This document shows positions 10,198 to 18,713 of a stretch of DNA of 64,000 nucleotides, one piece after another; position 1 is the first letter of the stretch, and each line of letters opens with the position of its first letter. The DNA is taken from NCBI GenBank assembly GCA_951394045.1, contig OX595990.1, positions 682,001-746,000 of the forward strand. Reading direction: 5' to 3'. The DNA is from Nitzschia sp. DOCU1. Taxonomy: Eukaryota; Bacillariophyta; Bacillariophyceae; Bacillariales; Bacillariaceae. The notes under the pieces are model-generated. The model made no database searches. It had not been told where the DNA came from and saw only the letters and a program-made list of their open reading frames with translations. The position numbers and the translations under genes are program-made.

Positions 10198-11895
10198 TCA
10201 AGACTTGCCATTGACGGCACCATTTGCCCCTCGCGGTGTTGACGCCTCCTCACCATTGCCCGCAGCCATATCTCCCGTCCACACACTTTCCGCCCCCTTG
10301 GTCGCCTCATAATTGCACACTACAGTCGCTGACATGTCGGGTGGTAATCGCGATGCGGGTACAGGACTGCAAAAGGCCTGTACCCAGTTGGGACAACATC
10401 CCCGATCGGCAGCATTGACGACTCCCGTCATGCTGGGATGCGCTTCATTTTCTGCCGATGCCGCCGCCTTGCCGCACAATGAAAATTTGGATGGTCGATA
10501 GACATTGCGGACCCGTTCATTGGTCGTCTGGGCTATCGAAATGATCATGGCATGAAAGAGTAACAAACTCGTCAAGGACCAGGCGCACAGCAAAGTAAAG
10601 GTTCCAAATAAAAAGGTCAATTTGACGCTCAAAATAGCCTTGCACAACCGATGAAACTTGGACAAGTCGTCGTCTCCCAGTTCGGTATCCACATCTAGAT
10701 AGGTTTGAACCAGAATTCGTATTGCAGCCAACGTCGTGACAATGGTCATGCCGGAAATTCCAATCAAAAAGACAAAAAAGTGTCTATGATTTCGTTCTCC
10801 AATGCAGTTTCCGACCCAAGGACAGTGACTGAAAATAACAGGCAACAAGAGGTAGAGAATGATGTAAGATATACTGCACCTGAATCCCCGGGGAATCGGT
10901 CCGAACGACTGTTTTAAAAACGAGTATACTTACTGATCAAATTTGCTGACACAGACATTGCACGAATTGCAATGCTTGGATCGCGGCGGTCGAAAAATGT
11001 TGCAACTACTGCAATATCGATATCCCAAGGGACCTCCCAGTGGAATGTGTTCGGGTGGTACAGGTGCCTTGACCGGACTGGAAACGGGTGGAATAATGCC
11101 AGGATCCATCATGGCGGACATCCAGAGCGTGATAACCGAAATCGACCCCAGTACGACACTGAGCCAGAACATGGTCGGTGTATGTAGGGTAAACCACGCA
11201 TCAGGATGTTCCTGTTCAATTTTCTCCAATTTCGGCAGCACAATTGCAAAATGAAAGGCATATCCCACCAGCAATAGCAAATTCGTAAAGAATAGAGAAG
11301 GCGCATCCGATCCTAGCATGACTTTTCCTTTACAAAAGAAGGCATGATTGCCCATCCATCCTTCTGTGGCTTGAAAGGTTTCTGCCAAGGTGAATCCTGA
11401 AAAGTGTTGTTCGGGCAACTTTTTCCGGGCCCAGCCGGATCGGCCCCCCACACTCACGAGAATCCAATCCCCTGCTGCATCCGTACCATGGGAAGGAACG
11501 ACCGCCGATCGTCGCAACAATCCCGTGACATTATTGGTAATCATGGCCGAATTGCCAGCGCCAGGCTGTTTGTGGAGTGCCACAATGGGCGTAATAGGAG
11601 TCGCACTGAATCGATAGTAGCGTTGTACGGTGGGATTGTTGGGGGTAAAATAAAATTCATGCACCGAAGGAGATTTAGCGGGAAAGGGATGCAAGACATC
11701 TTGCTGCACAGGGTCGATAGTATCCCCGGTAGTGTCGGTCGTCGCGCCGGTAGAGGCGGCGGGGCCCAGCAGGGAAGTCGTCTCGGAGGCAGAACCATTG
11801 CCTCCATTGGCAGTGCCTTCTTCAGTCTCCTCTTCCAAAGTCTTTTTCTTGCCAGCAGAAAACATTCCTTTTACTCTGGAAAACATCGAAGTCAT
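10198..11895 (-). CDS. DHHC-type protein S-palmitoyltransferase
   Basis: Two exons, complement(10934-11895) and complement(10198-10828), encode about 530 residues. The 105-nt intron splits the codon for the first histidine of the catalytic motif. Only the spliced product restores D320-H-H-C323 within FDHHCPWVGNCIG. Upstream is the Cys-rich zinc segment (CSSCNIFRPPRSKHCNSC), preceded by two membrane spans and a DPGIIP motif. Downstream are two more spans and the family TTNE motif, then RGCCPNW. This is the standard four-span topology with the active site on the cytosolic face, where the enzyme transfers palmitate from acyl-CoA to protein cysteines. The start is the first ATG in frame (11895); the open frame reaches upstream only with a TTG. 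The ~150-residue N-terminus is Thr/Gly-rich and not conserved. Confidence 0.93.
10829..10933 (-). other. Intron splitting the DHHC motif codon
   Basis: Minus-strand donor gtaagtat at 10933 and acceptor ttttcag ending at 10829. Length 105 nt. The phase-2 junction restores GAT-CAT-CAC-TGT, encoding D-H-H-C. Confidence 0.92.
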
Positions 11896-12448
11896 GCTAA
11901 TGCTGCCCGTTCCGAAAAATAAATGTACCGCCGTGGACCCTTCCAGTGCTGCCTCGTGGTATCTTTGTGGTGCAAGTGCAACTGAATTGCCTTCCCCCTT
12001 GGTTTTGCGACTCTTGTGCTTTCGCTCAAATCTACAGTCAAGAGTCAAAAGACTACTATTTGATTAGTTGGATGTCGGCTGCTAGAGCGAGAGAAAGGCA
12101 CAATCGCTCCACAATGTCAAGAAAGGCTAATAGGTTGCGGTCACTTTGTCCTTCGTGGGGACCAGCACCGCCACCCCGCCATGGTCCGCCTCTCTCGTCA
12201 TTCTCGTGTTGTGTTTTTCGCCCCCGTGCATTTCCTAGTAGGAATGGCCACGTCGTCCTCCAGGCGTGAATCTTTGCGCGCTGGGCGAACACATTGAAGT
12301 CCGCTGGGTCGACCAGCGAAAGATCTTCTTTTTTGACATCGACGGACTGTACTGTCAGTCCTCTCCCTATCTCGTCGGTAAGCAAGGGATGACTGTTTGG
12401 TGTCACTTCCTGCTCTTCTACCATGAGTTGTCTCTCCTCTCCCCCGCC
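11896..12448. other. Divergent intergenic region, 553 bp
   Basis: Shared upstream region of the DHHC gene (minus) and the nucleotidase gene (plus). Open frames extend into it from both genes but lack ATG starts. No other element recognised. Confidence 0.45.
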
Positions 12449-13804
12449 ATGGCACCCGCAACCTGGGAACAACGTCTCTCGGGTAGAAGCTCATGTTTGA
12501 TTTTGCTGTTACTGGTATTCTGCGAATGCCGTGCCTGGGTCGTCGTCCCTTCGGCGCTTCTGCAGCGTATCCACAAACGGCAAATGCCATGTTTTGCGGA
12601 GCGTTCTTGGCCCGGTGATGAGTTGACTGAAGAAGCACACGTCGCCGCCTCTTTGGTGACTGGTGCAGTGGAATTGTGTCGTCACGTTCAAGCATCTTTG
12701 CTATCAAGTCAAGAAAAAGGCGACGCAAGTCCCGTCACAGCGGCCGATCTTGCTATTCAAGCCTTTGTGACCCTTCGGCTTGGCGAACGATTTCCTCAAG
12801 ATTTTATAGTGGGAGAAGAAGATGCCTCGGTAATAAAACACAATAAAGAATTGCGCAATCAAGTAAGAGATATGGTCCATACCATCATGGCATGGGAGTT
12901 CCATCCGGATAGTGTCGGAAATGCAGCAACCCACAACAAAACGTTTCCATCGCAACAAGATATTCTTCGGGCGCTGGATCGTGGCGTCCATCAGCAGCAA
13001 CGTCATGACAAACGTGTTTGGATTTTGGATCCCATTGACGGTACCAAGGGGTTATTGACGGGGCAAGGGTATAGTGTGGGGTTGGCATTATGTGCTGCCA
13101 ATGGCGAATTGCTGCTGGGCGCCTTAGGAAATCCATCGCCTCACCAGCACTACCCCGTCATGGTGGCCGTACGAGGACGTGGACTGCGATTTTATAATGG
13201 CAATAGTGAGAGGGAGTCGTCATTCAACTCGCAGTGGTTGACACTTCAGGACATCATGATCCGTGACAATCCTTCCTACTCGGGGCTCCCATTGACCTGT
13301 CACAATTGGCAGCTACGACAACAACACTACTTTTCGCGGCCGTCGGCGTCGTCAAGGAATACGGCAACAATGCTAGACGACAACTACTACTCTACTAGTA
13401 GTGGCACTAACAACACGAACCACAACAAAGTTCCTGGAGTCGACTATCCTCCCTATCTACTGTCACGCCCCATGACCCAAGGCTCTCCGCTTCCCTTTGG
13501 TCCCGAATGTCCTCCTTGCGAATTGTGTTGCGGATCGTTGGTGAAATATTTTGCCGTGGCTCGGGGTGAAGTGGCAGGGTTTGTGCAATTTCAAGACGCC
13601 TCTTTGAAGATATGGGATCATGCACCTGGCATCTTGTGCGTCCAAGAATCGGGAGGTTTGGTAGTGGATGGAAATGGTCAGGAAATTCGCCTCTTTCTTA
13701 ATGAAGGACGACGTGAATTTTCTGTGACAAGAGGTATCATTTGTTGCGCCCAAGCCGCCAGTGACGAAACGCGAAAGCGTTTACTAGCATGCTTGAATAT
13801 ATAA
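12449..13804 (+). CDS. 3'(2'),5'-bisphosphate nucleotidase / inositol monophosphatase-family enzyme (SAL1/HAL2-like)
   Basis: About 451 residues from the ATG at 12449, which sits in a good context (gccatgg) and gives an N-terminal hydrophobic signal (LILLLLVFCECRAWVVVPS). An upstream ATG at 12389 would add 20 residues. The lithium-sensitive Mg-dependent phosphatase motifs are in order: SPVTAADLAIQ, IVGEEDAS, WILDPIDGTKG and IWDHAPG. TKGLLTGQGYSVGLAL after the second metal site resembles HAL2/SAL1, which hydrolyses the sulfation by-product PAP to AMP. Inositol monophosphatase activity cannot be excluded. The RA/WVVV cleavage context suggests plastid import, where plant SAL1 also acts. A low-complexity insertion (Tyr/Ser/Thr/Asn-rich) near residue 315 is unusual. 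Confidence 0.85.
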   Translation: MAPATWEQRLSGRSSCLILLLLVFCECRAWVVVPSALLQRIHKRQMPCFAERSWPGDELTEEAHVAASLVTGAVELCRHVQASLLSSQEKGDASPVTAADLAIQAFVTLRLGERFPQDFIVGEEDASVIKHNKELRNQVRDMVHTIMAWEFHPDSVGNAATHNKTFPSQQDILRALDRGVHQQQRHDKRVWILDPIDGTKGLLTGQGYSVGLALCAANGELLLGALGNPSPHQHYPVMVAVRGRGLRFYNGNSERESSFNSQWLTLQDIMIRDNPSYSGLPLTCHNWQLRQQHYFSRPSASSRNTATMLDDNYYSTSSGTNNTNHNKVPGVDYPPYLLSRPMTQGSPLPFGPECPPCELCCGSLVKYFAVARGEVAGFVQFQDASLKIWDHAPGILCVQESGGLVVDGNGQEIRLFLNEGRREFSVTRGIICCAQAASDETRKRLLACLNI

Positions 13805-13936
13805 CTCTATTGGCTATTACATACCAGGTACTAACTTTCAGCTACTACTAGAGAACCTAAGAATCCATTTATTAGCTGCAGCCGAAGTCACATACAAGTA
13901 GCTAACAGCTGGCAGAATCTATTACTGGTAGCCATT

Positions 13937-16828
13937 TTAGGTTCTTGGACAGTCGCCGCCGTCATAGCCGCACTCCTCCGTCATATATGCTTCCTCACAA
14001 TATCCATCCCCGATACAACCTGGACAGTCCACATTACAGTCGGGATAGGTCTCCACGAACACGAGACAGTCACCACCGTCATAGCCACACTCCTCCGTCA
14101 TATATGGCCCGCCATCACACCATCCATCCCCGATCCCAACCCAAACGAGATCGGTCACAGTCACATTACAGTCGGGATACGACTCAATGAACATGAGGCA
14201 GTCGCCACCGTCATATCCGCACTCTTCCGTCATGTATGGCCCACCTGAACAATATCCATCCCCGATCCAACCTAGATCGGTCACTTTACAGTCGGGATAC
14301 GCCTCCATGAACCAGAGACAGTCACCCCCGTCAAAGCCGCACTCTTCCGTCATATGGTGCCCCCCATTGCAAAATCCATTCCCGATAAAAGATGGCTCGG
14401 TAACATCACAGCCCGGATATGTCTCCATGAACACGAGACAGTCGCCACCGTCATAGCCGCACTCTTCCGTTATATACGGCCCTCCATAACAAACGCCATC
14501 CCCAATCATAGATGGAGCATCTACAGTACAATTGGGGAACGTCTCCAGAAACACCAGACAGTCGCCGCCATCAAAACCACACTCTTCCGTCATGTACGGC
14601 CCTCCATTACAAATTCCATCCCCAATCGCGCCTGGATAGGTCACATTACAGTCGGGATACGTCTCATTGAACACGAAACAGTCCCCACCGTCATAGCCGC
14701 ACTCTTCCGTCATATATGGCCCACCATTACAAATTCCATCCCCAATCGAGCCTGGATAGGTCACATTACATGCCGGATACATCTCCATGAACACGAGACA
14801 GTCGCCACCGTCAAAAAGGCACTCCTCCGTCATATGCGACCCCCCAGTACAACTTCCATCCCCGACCAAAGATGGATATTCCGCGTTACAACCGGGATAC
14901 GTCTCCATGAACAAGAGACAGTCGCCACCGTCATAGCCACACTCTTCCGTCATGTATGGCCCCTCACAGAATCCATCCCCAATAGAATATGGATCGGGAA
15001 CATTACAGTCGGGATACATCTCTATGAAAGCGAGACAGTCGCCACCGTCATAGCCACACTCTTCCGTCATATATGGCCCTCCATGACAAATTCCATCCCC
15101 GATCCAAGCTGGATAGGTCACATGACAGTCGGGATACGTCTCCGTGAACAAGAGGCAGTCGCCGCCGTCATAGCCACACGCTTCCGTCATGAATTGCCCA
15201 ACATCACAAATTCCATTCCCAATTAAATACGGAGAGGTCACATTACAGTCGGGATACGTCTCCATGAACACGAGACAGTCGCCGCCGTCATAGCCGCACT
15301 CCTCTGTCATATATGGCCCCCCATCACATTCTCCATCCCCGAACGAATATAGAGGGTAAAGTTCCACGTCCACATTACAGTCAGGATACGTTTCAATGAA
15401 CTCGAGACAGTCGCCACCGTCGTAGCCACACTCTTCCGTCATATACAGCCCACCATCACAATTTCCATTCCCAATGTACCATGGATAGGTAACATTACAG
15501 TTGGGATATATCTCCATGAACACGAGACAGTCGCCGGCGTCATAGCCACACTCCTCCGTCATGTATTCCCCACCATTACAAATTCCATCTCCAATTAAAT
15601 AGGGATAGGTCACATTACAGTCGGGATACGTCTCAAACACAAGACAATCACCAGCTTCATAGCCACACTCCGCTGTCATATATGGCCCTCCATCACAAAA
15701 TCCATCCCCGATCCCACCCCATCCTAGATCGGTCATATTACAGTCGGGATACGTCTCCATGAACACGAGACAGTCGCCCCCGTCATAGCCACACCCCTCC
15801 GTTATATACAGCCCAAAATCACATCTTCCATTGCCAATCCAAGATGGATTGTCCACAGTACAGTTCGGATACGTCTCCATGAACGCAAGACAGTCACCTC
15901 CGTCAAAGGCGCATTCCTCCGTAATATATAGCCCGCCTTCACATATTCCATTCCCAATCCGAATGGGATCTGGCACGCTACAGTTTTGATAGATCGCTAT
16001 GAAGTCTAGACAGTCGCCGCCATCGTAGCCGCATCTCTCCGTCATAAATGACCCTCCATCACATTCTCCGTCGCCAATATAAGATGGACGACCCACCAAA
16101 CAGTCAGGATACGTCTCCATGAACACAAGACAGTCACCACCGTCGTAGGCGCACTCCTCCGTCATGTATGGCCCACCATCACATTCTCCATTTTCAATCC
16201 GAGATGGATAATCTACAGTACAATTGGGGTACGTCTCCAAGAACACGAGACAGTCGCCGCCATCAAAACCACACTCTTCCGTCATATACGGCCCCCCATC
16301 ACATTCTCCATTTTCAATCCGAGATGGATCAGTCACGGTACAGTTGGGATACTTGTCAAAGAAGTCAAGCGCTGCAGCGGTTGGAGAAGGAGTTTCCAGT
16401 CCGCCTTCTTCTTTATCATCGTCTTGGAGCTTCAGTGGCAACGTAATGCCCAACGTCAGTGCAACAACAGCAAGAAGAAGGAGCCAGCGAATAATCCGCC
16501 AAGCCCGAGCATCGACCTGCGTTTCATTCAGGAGCACAGTTGCTTCTATGGGTTGTTGGGACTTTGTTGCTTCTTGCCGTGCCGATTCGTCCACAATATA
16601 ACCATCGACTTGCAGCTGGGCTGTCGATTGGTCCTCGTCTGCCCCCAAAGTCGGCATAGTTTCCTCACCCACCAATTGTCTTTCCACGTCGTCACCGTTG
16701 TTATCATCCTCCCTGCCAATCTCTTGCTGTTCGTCTCGACGTGGGGAGGGCACTTGGGAAGATCCCGCAGTAGTATCATCTCCTTTGCCAGATTTTCTAG
16801 AAAATTTCTTTCGTCCTCGTTGGCCCAT
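13937..16828 (-). CDS. Type II membrane protein with 20 LNR/Notch-like Cys repeats
   Basis: An intronless frame of about 963 residues. The first in-frame ATG is at 16828; nine upstream residues would need a GTG. Residues 1-112 are polar and acidic with no signal peptide. Residues ~113-131 (WLLLLAVVALTLGITLPL) form the single membrane span. The rest is 20 tandem repeats of about 40 residues, with the consensus YPdCnVtyP..IGDGiCngGpYMTEECGYDGGDCLvFmE. Each repeat has about four cysteines, and the CG(Y/F)DGGDC core matches the calcium-binding Lin12-Notch repeat. Many repeats carry N-glycosylation sequons (NCT, NVT). The repeats would therefore face the lumen or cell exterior. A surface adhesion, wall or receptor role is inferred; no other domain follows the array. 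Confidence 0.82.
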   Translation of the reverse strand: MGQRGRKKFSRKSGKGDDTTAGSSQVPSPRRDEQQEIGREDDNNGDDVERQLVGEETMPTLGADEDQSTAQLQVDGYIVDESARQEATKSQQPIEATVLLNETQVDARAWRIIRWLLLLAVVALTLGITLPLKLQDDDKEEGGLETPSPTAAALDFFDKYPNCTVTDPSRIENGECDGGPYMTEECGFDGGDCLVFLETYPNCTVDYPSRIENGECDGGPYMTEECAYDGGDCLVFMETYPDCLVGRPSYIGDGECDGGSFMTERCGYDGGDCLDFIAIYQNCSVPDPIRIGNGICEGGLYITEECAFDGGDCLAFMETYPNCTVDNPSWIGNGRCDFGLYITEGCGYDGGDCLVFMETYPDCNMTDLGWGGIGDGFCDGGPYMTAECGYEAGDCLVFETYPDCNVTYPYLIGDGICNGGEYMTEECGYDAGDCLVFMEIYPNCNVTYPWYIGNGNCDGGLYMTEECGYDGGDCLEFIETYPDCNVDVELYPLYSFGDGECDGGPYMTEECGYDGGDCLVFMETYPDCNVTSPYLIGNGICDVGQFMTEACGYDGGDCLLFTETYPDCHVTYPAWIGDGICHGGPYMTEECGYDGGDCLAFIEMYPDCNVPDPYSIGDGFCEGPYMTEECGYDGGDCLLFMETYPGCNAEYPSLVGDGSCTGGSHMTEECLFDGGDCLVFMEMYPACNVTYPGSIGDGICNGGPYMTEECGYDGGDCFVFNETYPDCNVTYPGAIGDGICNGGPYMTEECGFDGGDCLVFLETFPNCTVDAPSMIGDGVCYGGPYITEECGYDGGDCLVFMETYPGCDVTEPSFIGNGFCNGGHHMTEECGFDGGDCLWFMEAYPDCKVTDLGWIGDGYCSGGPYMTEECGYDGGDCLMFIESYPDCNVTVTDLVWVGIGDGWCDGGPYMTEECGYDGGDCLVFVETYPDCNVDCPGCIGDGYCEEAYMTEECGYDGGDCPRT
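13940..16360 (-). repeat. 20-copy ~120-bp tandem repeat (LNR coding array)
   Basis: About 2.4 kb of tandem units of 117-132 bp inside the LNR gene. Highly similar runs such as acagtcgccaccgtcatag recur in most units. Length variants come from insertions between the first cysteine and the GDG motif (units 6, 9 and 19 counted from the N-terminus) and small deletions (units 12 and 20). Confidence 0.92.
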
Positions 16829-16961
16829 TCCTCTTCCTTCCTTGCTACACGGCACAATTTACGTTTCGTTGACGGTTTTTTATACCCTTTTTGTTGCGAA
16901 AACAAAAGTGGCAGACATTGCTTTGGATTTGTGCATGTCGAAGAATCCGTTCGCATTGTCA

Positions 16962-17108
16962 GCATTCATTATCCGGTATTATAATCCAGTATCAAAGAAA
17001 AAGAAGAATGACACCAACAACCCGTTCGCATTTCATGAAACCTCGTCTCACCATGATGCTAGTAGGCATTCATGTGCGGTATCTAATCCAGTATCAAAGA
17101 AAAAGAAG
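16962..17108 (+). repeat. Imperfect direct repeat upstream of Rab7
   Basis: A segment ending in taatccagtatcaaagaaa plus aagaag occurs at 16982-17006 and again at 17084-17108, 102 bp apart. A shared preceding gcattcat...cggtat extends the similarity to about 45 bp. Confidence 0.8.
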
Positions 17109-17239
17109 GACACCGTTCTCATTTCCGAAACTTTTGTTGTAGTATTTTGTAGAGGAGGAAGATGCATTAAGTCAAATTAGTCCATGTCTGCCAAGAATTT
17201 CCGTTCAAGGGCATGCCTGCGTGCACACGTCGGCTTTCA

Positions 17240-17278
17240 CCATGGCGAGAGACGCGCGGCCGGCGCTTCTCGCCATGG
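17240..17278. repeat. Inverted repeat / potential hairpin in the Rab7 5' region
   Basis: The left arm ccatggcgaga (17240-17250) and right arm tctcgccatgg (17268-17278) are perfect reverse complements around a 17-nt GC-rich spacer. Each arm contains an ATG in a strong context (ccatggcg), the same context as the real Rab7 start at 17418. Confidence 0.85.
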
Positions 17279-17417
17279 CGAACGAAAATCGCAGTTGTTC
17301 CTTCGTCGTCGTCGGCGTCACAAGGAGAAAGGAGTGTCATGGCGACGGTACGACTCCATCCTATCCTCCATTTGCCACTATTGCTCCATGTATTTCATCT
17401 AGACTATCGTATTGACC

Positions 17418-18414
17418 ATGGCGACGTATAAAAAGACGTTAAAAATAGTGATCCTGGGGGACTCGGGGTGAGTGAATTTGCCAGCGGTGAACGCCATGAT
17501 TTTGAGTTGTGATCGAGCAGTGAAGATGATTTTGTCCATGTGTCGCTCTCTGCATGGATCGTTCGAGTCTTAATCTGACTATTCTACTCACTCACCCCTG
17601 CTGTCTATTGAATTTTTTGCCCCTAGTGTCGGCAAGACGTCGCTGATGAATCGATATTCGACGGGCCGATTTACGGGTCAATACAAGGCGACGATTGGAG
17701 CCGACTTTTTATCCAAGGAAAATGTAGTCGTCACAGATTTATATGGACAACGTCATTTGGTGACGCTACAAATTTGGGATACGGCGGGACAAGAACGCTT
17801 TCAATCACTGGGTGTTGGATTTTATCGCGGAGCCGATGCCTGTTTATTGGTCTATGATATTACCGATCCGCATTCTCTGGACAATCTAGATCATTGGCGC
17901 AAAGAATTTCTAGAGCAAGTCGGTGGTGGATTGCAGGGACTGGGGGATGCCTCGACCGTATTTCCTTTTGTCGTTTTGGGTAATAAAATGGATAAGGTAT
18001 GTGCAAAATATGGAGTGGATTTGATAAATGGCGAATTTTGTGTAGCGTTGGCAACATCTTTGTCCAGCCAGACTATTGTCGTGGAGATTGACTCAACGTG
18101 TGTGTTTTCTTTGGCTCAACCATAATTGACAGGTACAAGATCGCTTGGTACCACGAGAGGCAGCCGAAGAATGGTGTCGGACAGCTGCTAGTGCCACTAT
18201 CATGGGATCTCAGCCATTGCCACATTATGAAACGTCGGCCAAAACAGCCGAAAGCGTAGAAGAGGCCTTTCAAGAGGCGGCTCGTCGGGCATTGATTTAC
18301 GAGGATTACAAGAAACGAGCACAACCACAATTATTTGTTCCACCCACTCATGAACCTATCAATCTACGACATCAAACGAGTAGCATGAGTCAACCAGGCA
18401 ATGGATGTTGTTAA
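17418..18414 (+). CDS. RAB7: Rab7-like small GTPase
   Basis: Three exons (17418-17467, 17627-17996, 18133-18414) encode about 233 residues. The first intron interrupts the P-loop: exon 1 ends in VILGDSG and exon 2 continues VGKTSL. The other guanine-nucleotide motifs are [15 protein letters not shown] and ETSAK. The switch I region ([14 protein letters not shown]) and the RabF motif [13 protein letters not shown] match Rab7, the GTPase of late endosome/vacuole fusion. The C-terminus GNGCC is a double-cysteine geranylgeranylation site. The protein is about 25 residues longer than usual because of small insertions: [14 protein letters not shown] before the NKMD motif, and [10 protein letters not shown] before the SAK motif. 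ATG at 17418 is in a good context (gaccatggc). Confidence 0.93.
17468..17626 (+). other. Rab7 intron 1
   Basis: A GT-AG intron of 159 nt (gtgagt...ccctag) lying inside the P-loop codons. Confidence 0.88.
17997..18132 (+). other. Rab7 intron 2
   Basis: A phase-0 GT-AG intron of 136 nt (gtatgt...ttgacag) directly after the NKMDK motif. Confidence 0.88.
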
Positions 18415-18713
18415 GTGATTTTGTTATTGGTGAATTGTGACCCCATGCCCTCTTGACTGCAGAATGATTTCTGGATGGTTACGATTCGGGAATATGGCGT
18501 ATTTCTCGGAACTTCTTTGTCTACCGTCCACTTATTTTGGGCCCGACGATTAGCATGTGCGTCTGCAAGAACGAAAGAGTCTTCTCTGGATAACTAGTTT
18601 TAGGATTGTAGACTTTTTATCAGATGCACCACAAAATACTACTGGTATTGGTGCGTAGCATAAAGTGGAAACGAATCAAATGTGCATCTATAAACATAGT
18701 CGTAGCAGACATT

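Larger units (their letters stand above)
16829..17417. other. Divergent intergenic region with direct and inverted repeats, 589 bp
   Basis: Promoter region between the LNR gene (minus) and Rab7 (plus). It holds an imperfect direct repeat (16962-17006 and about 17067-17108) and an 11-bp perfect inverted repeat (17240-17278), annotated separately. No coding frame is convincing. Confidence 0.55.

Noticed and set aside
14354..15226. 290-codon open frame on the plus strand opposite the LNR array
   Set aside because: It arises from the 120-bp periodicity of the antisense LNR repeats; its composition has no fold-like pattern and the minus-strand protein is clearly real.
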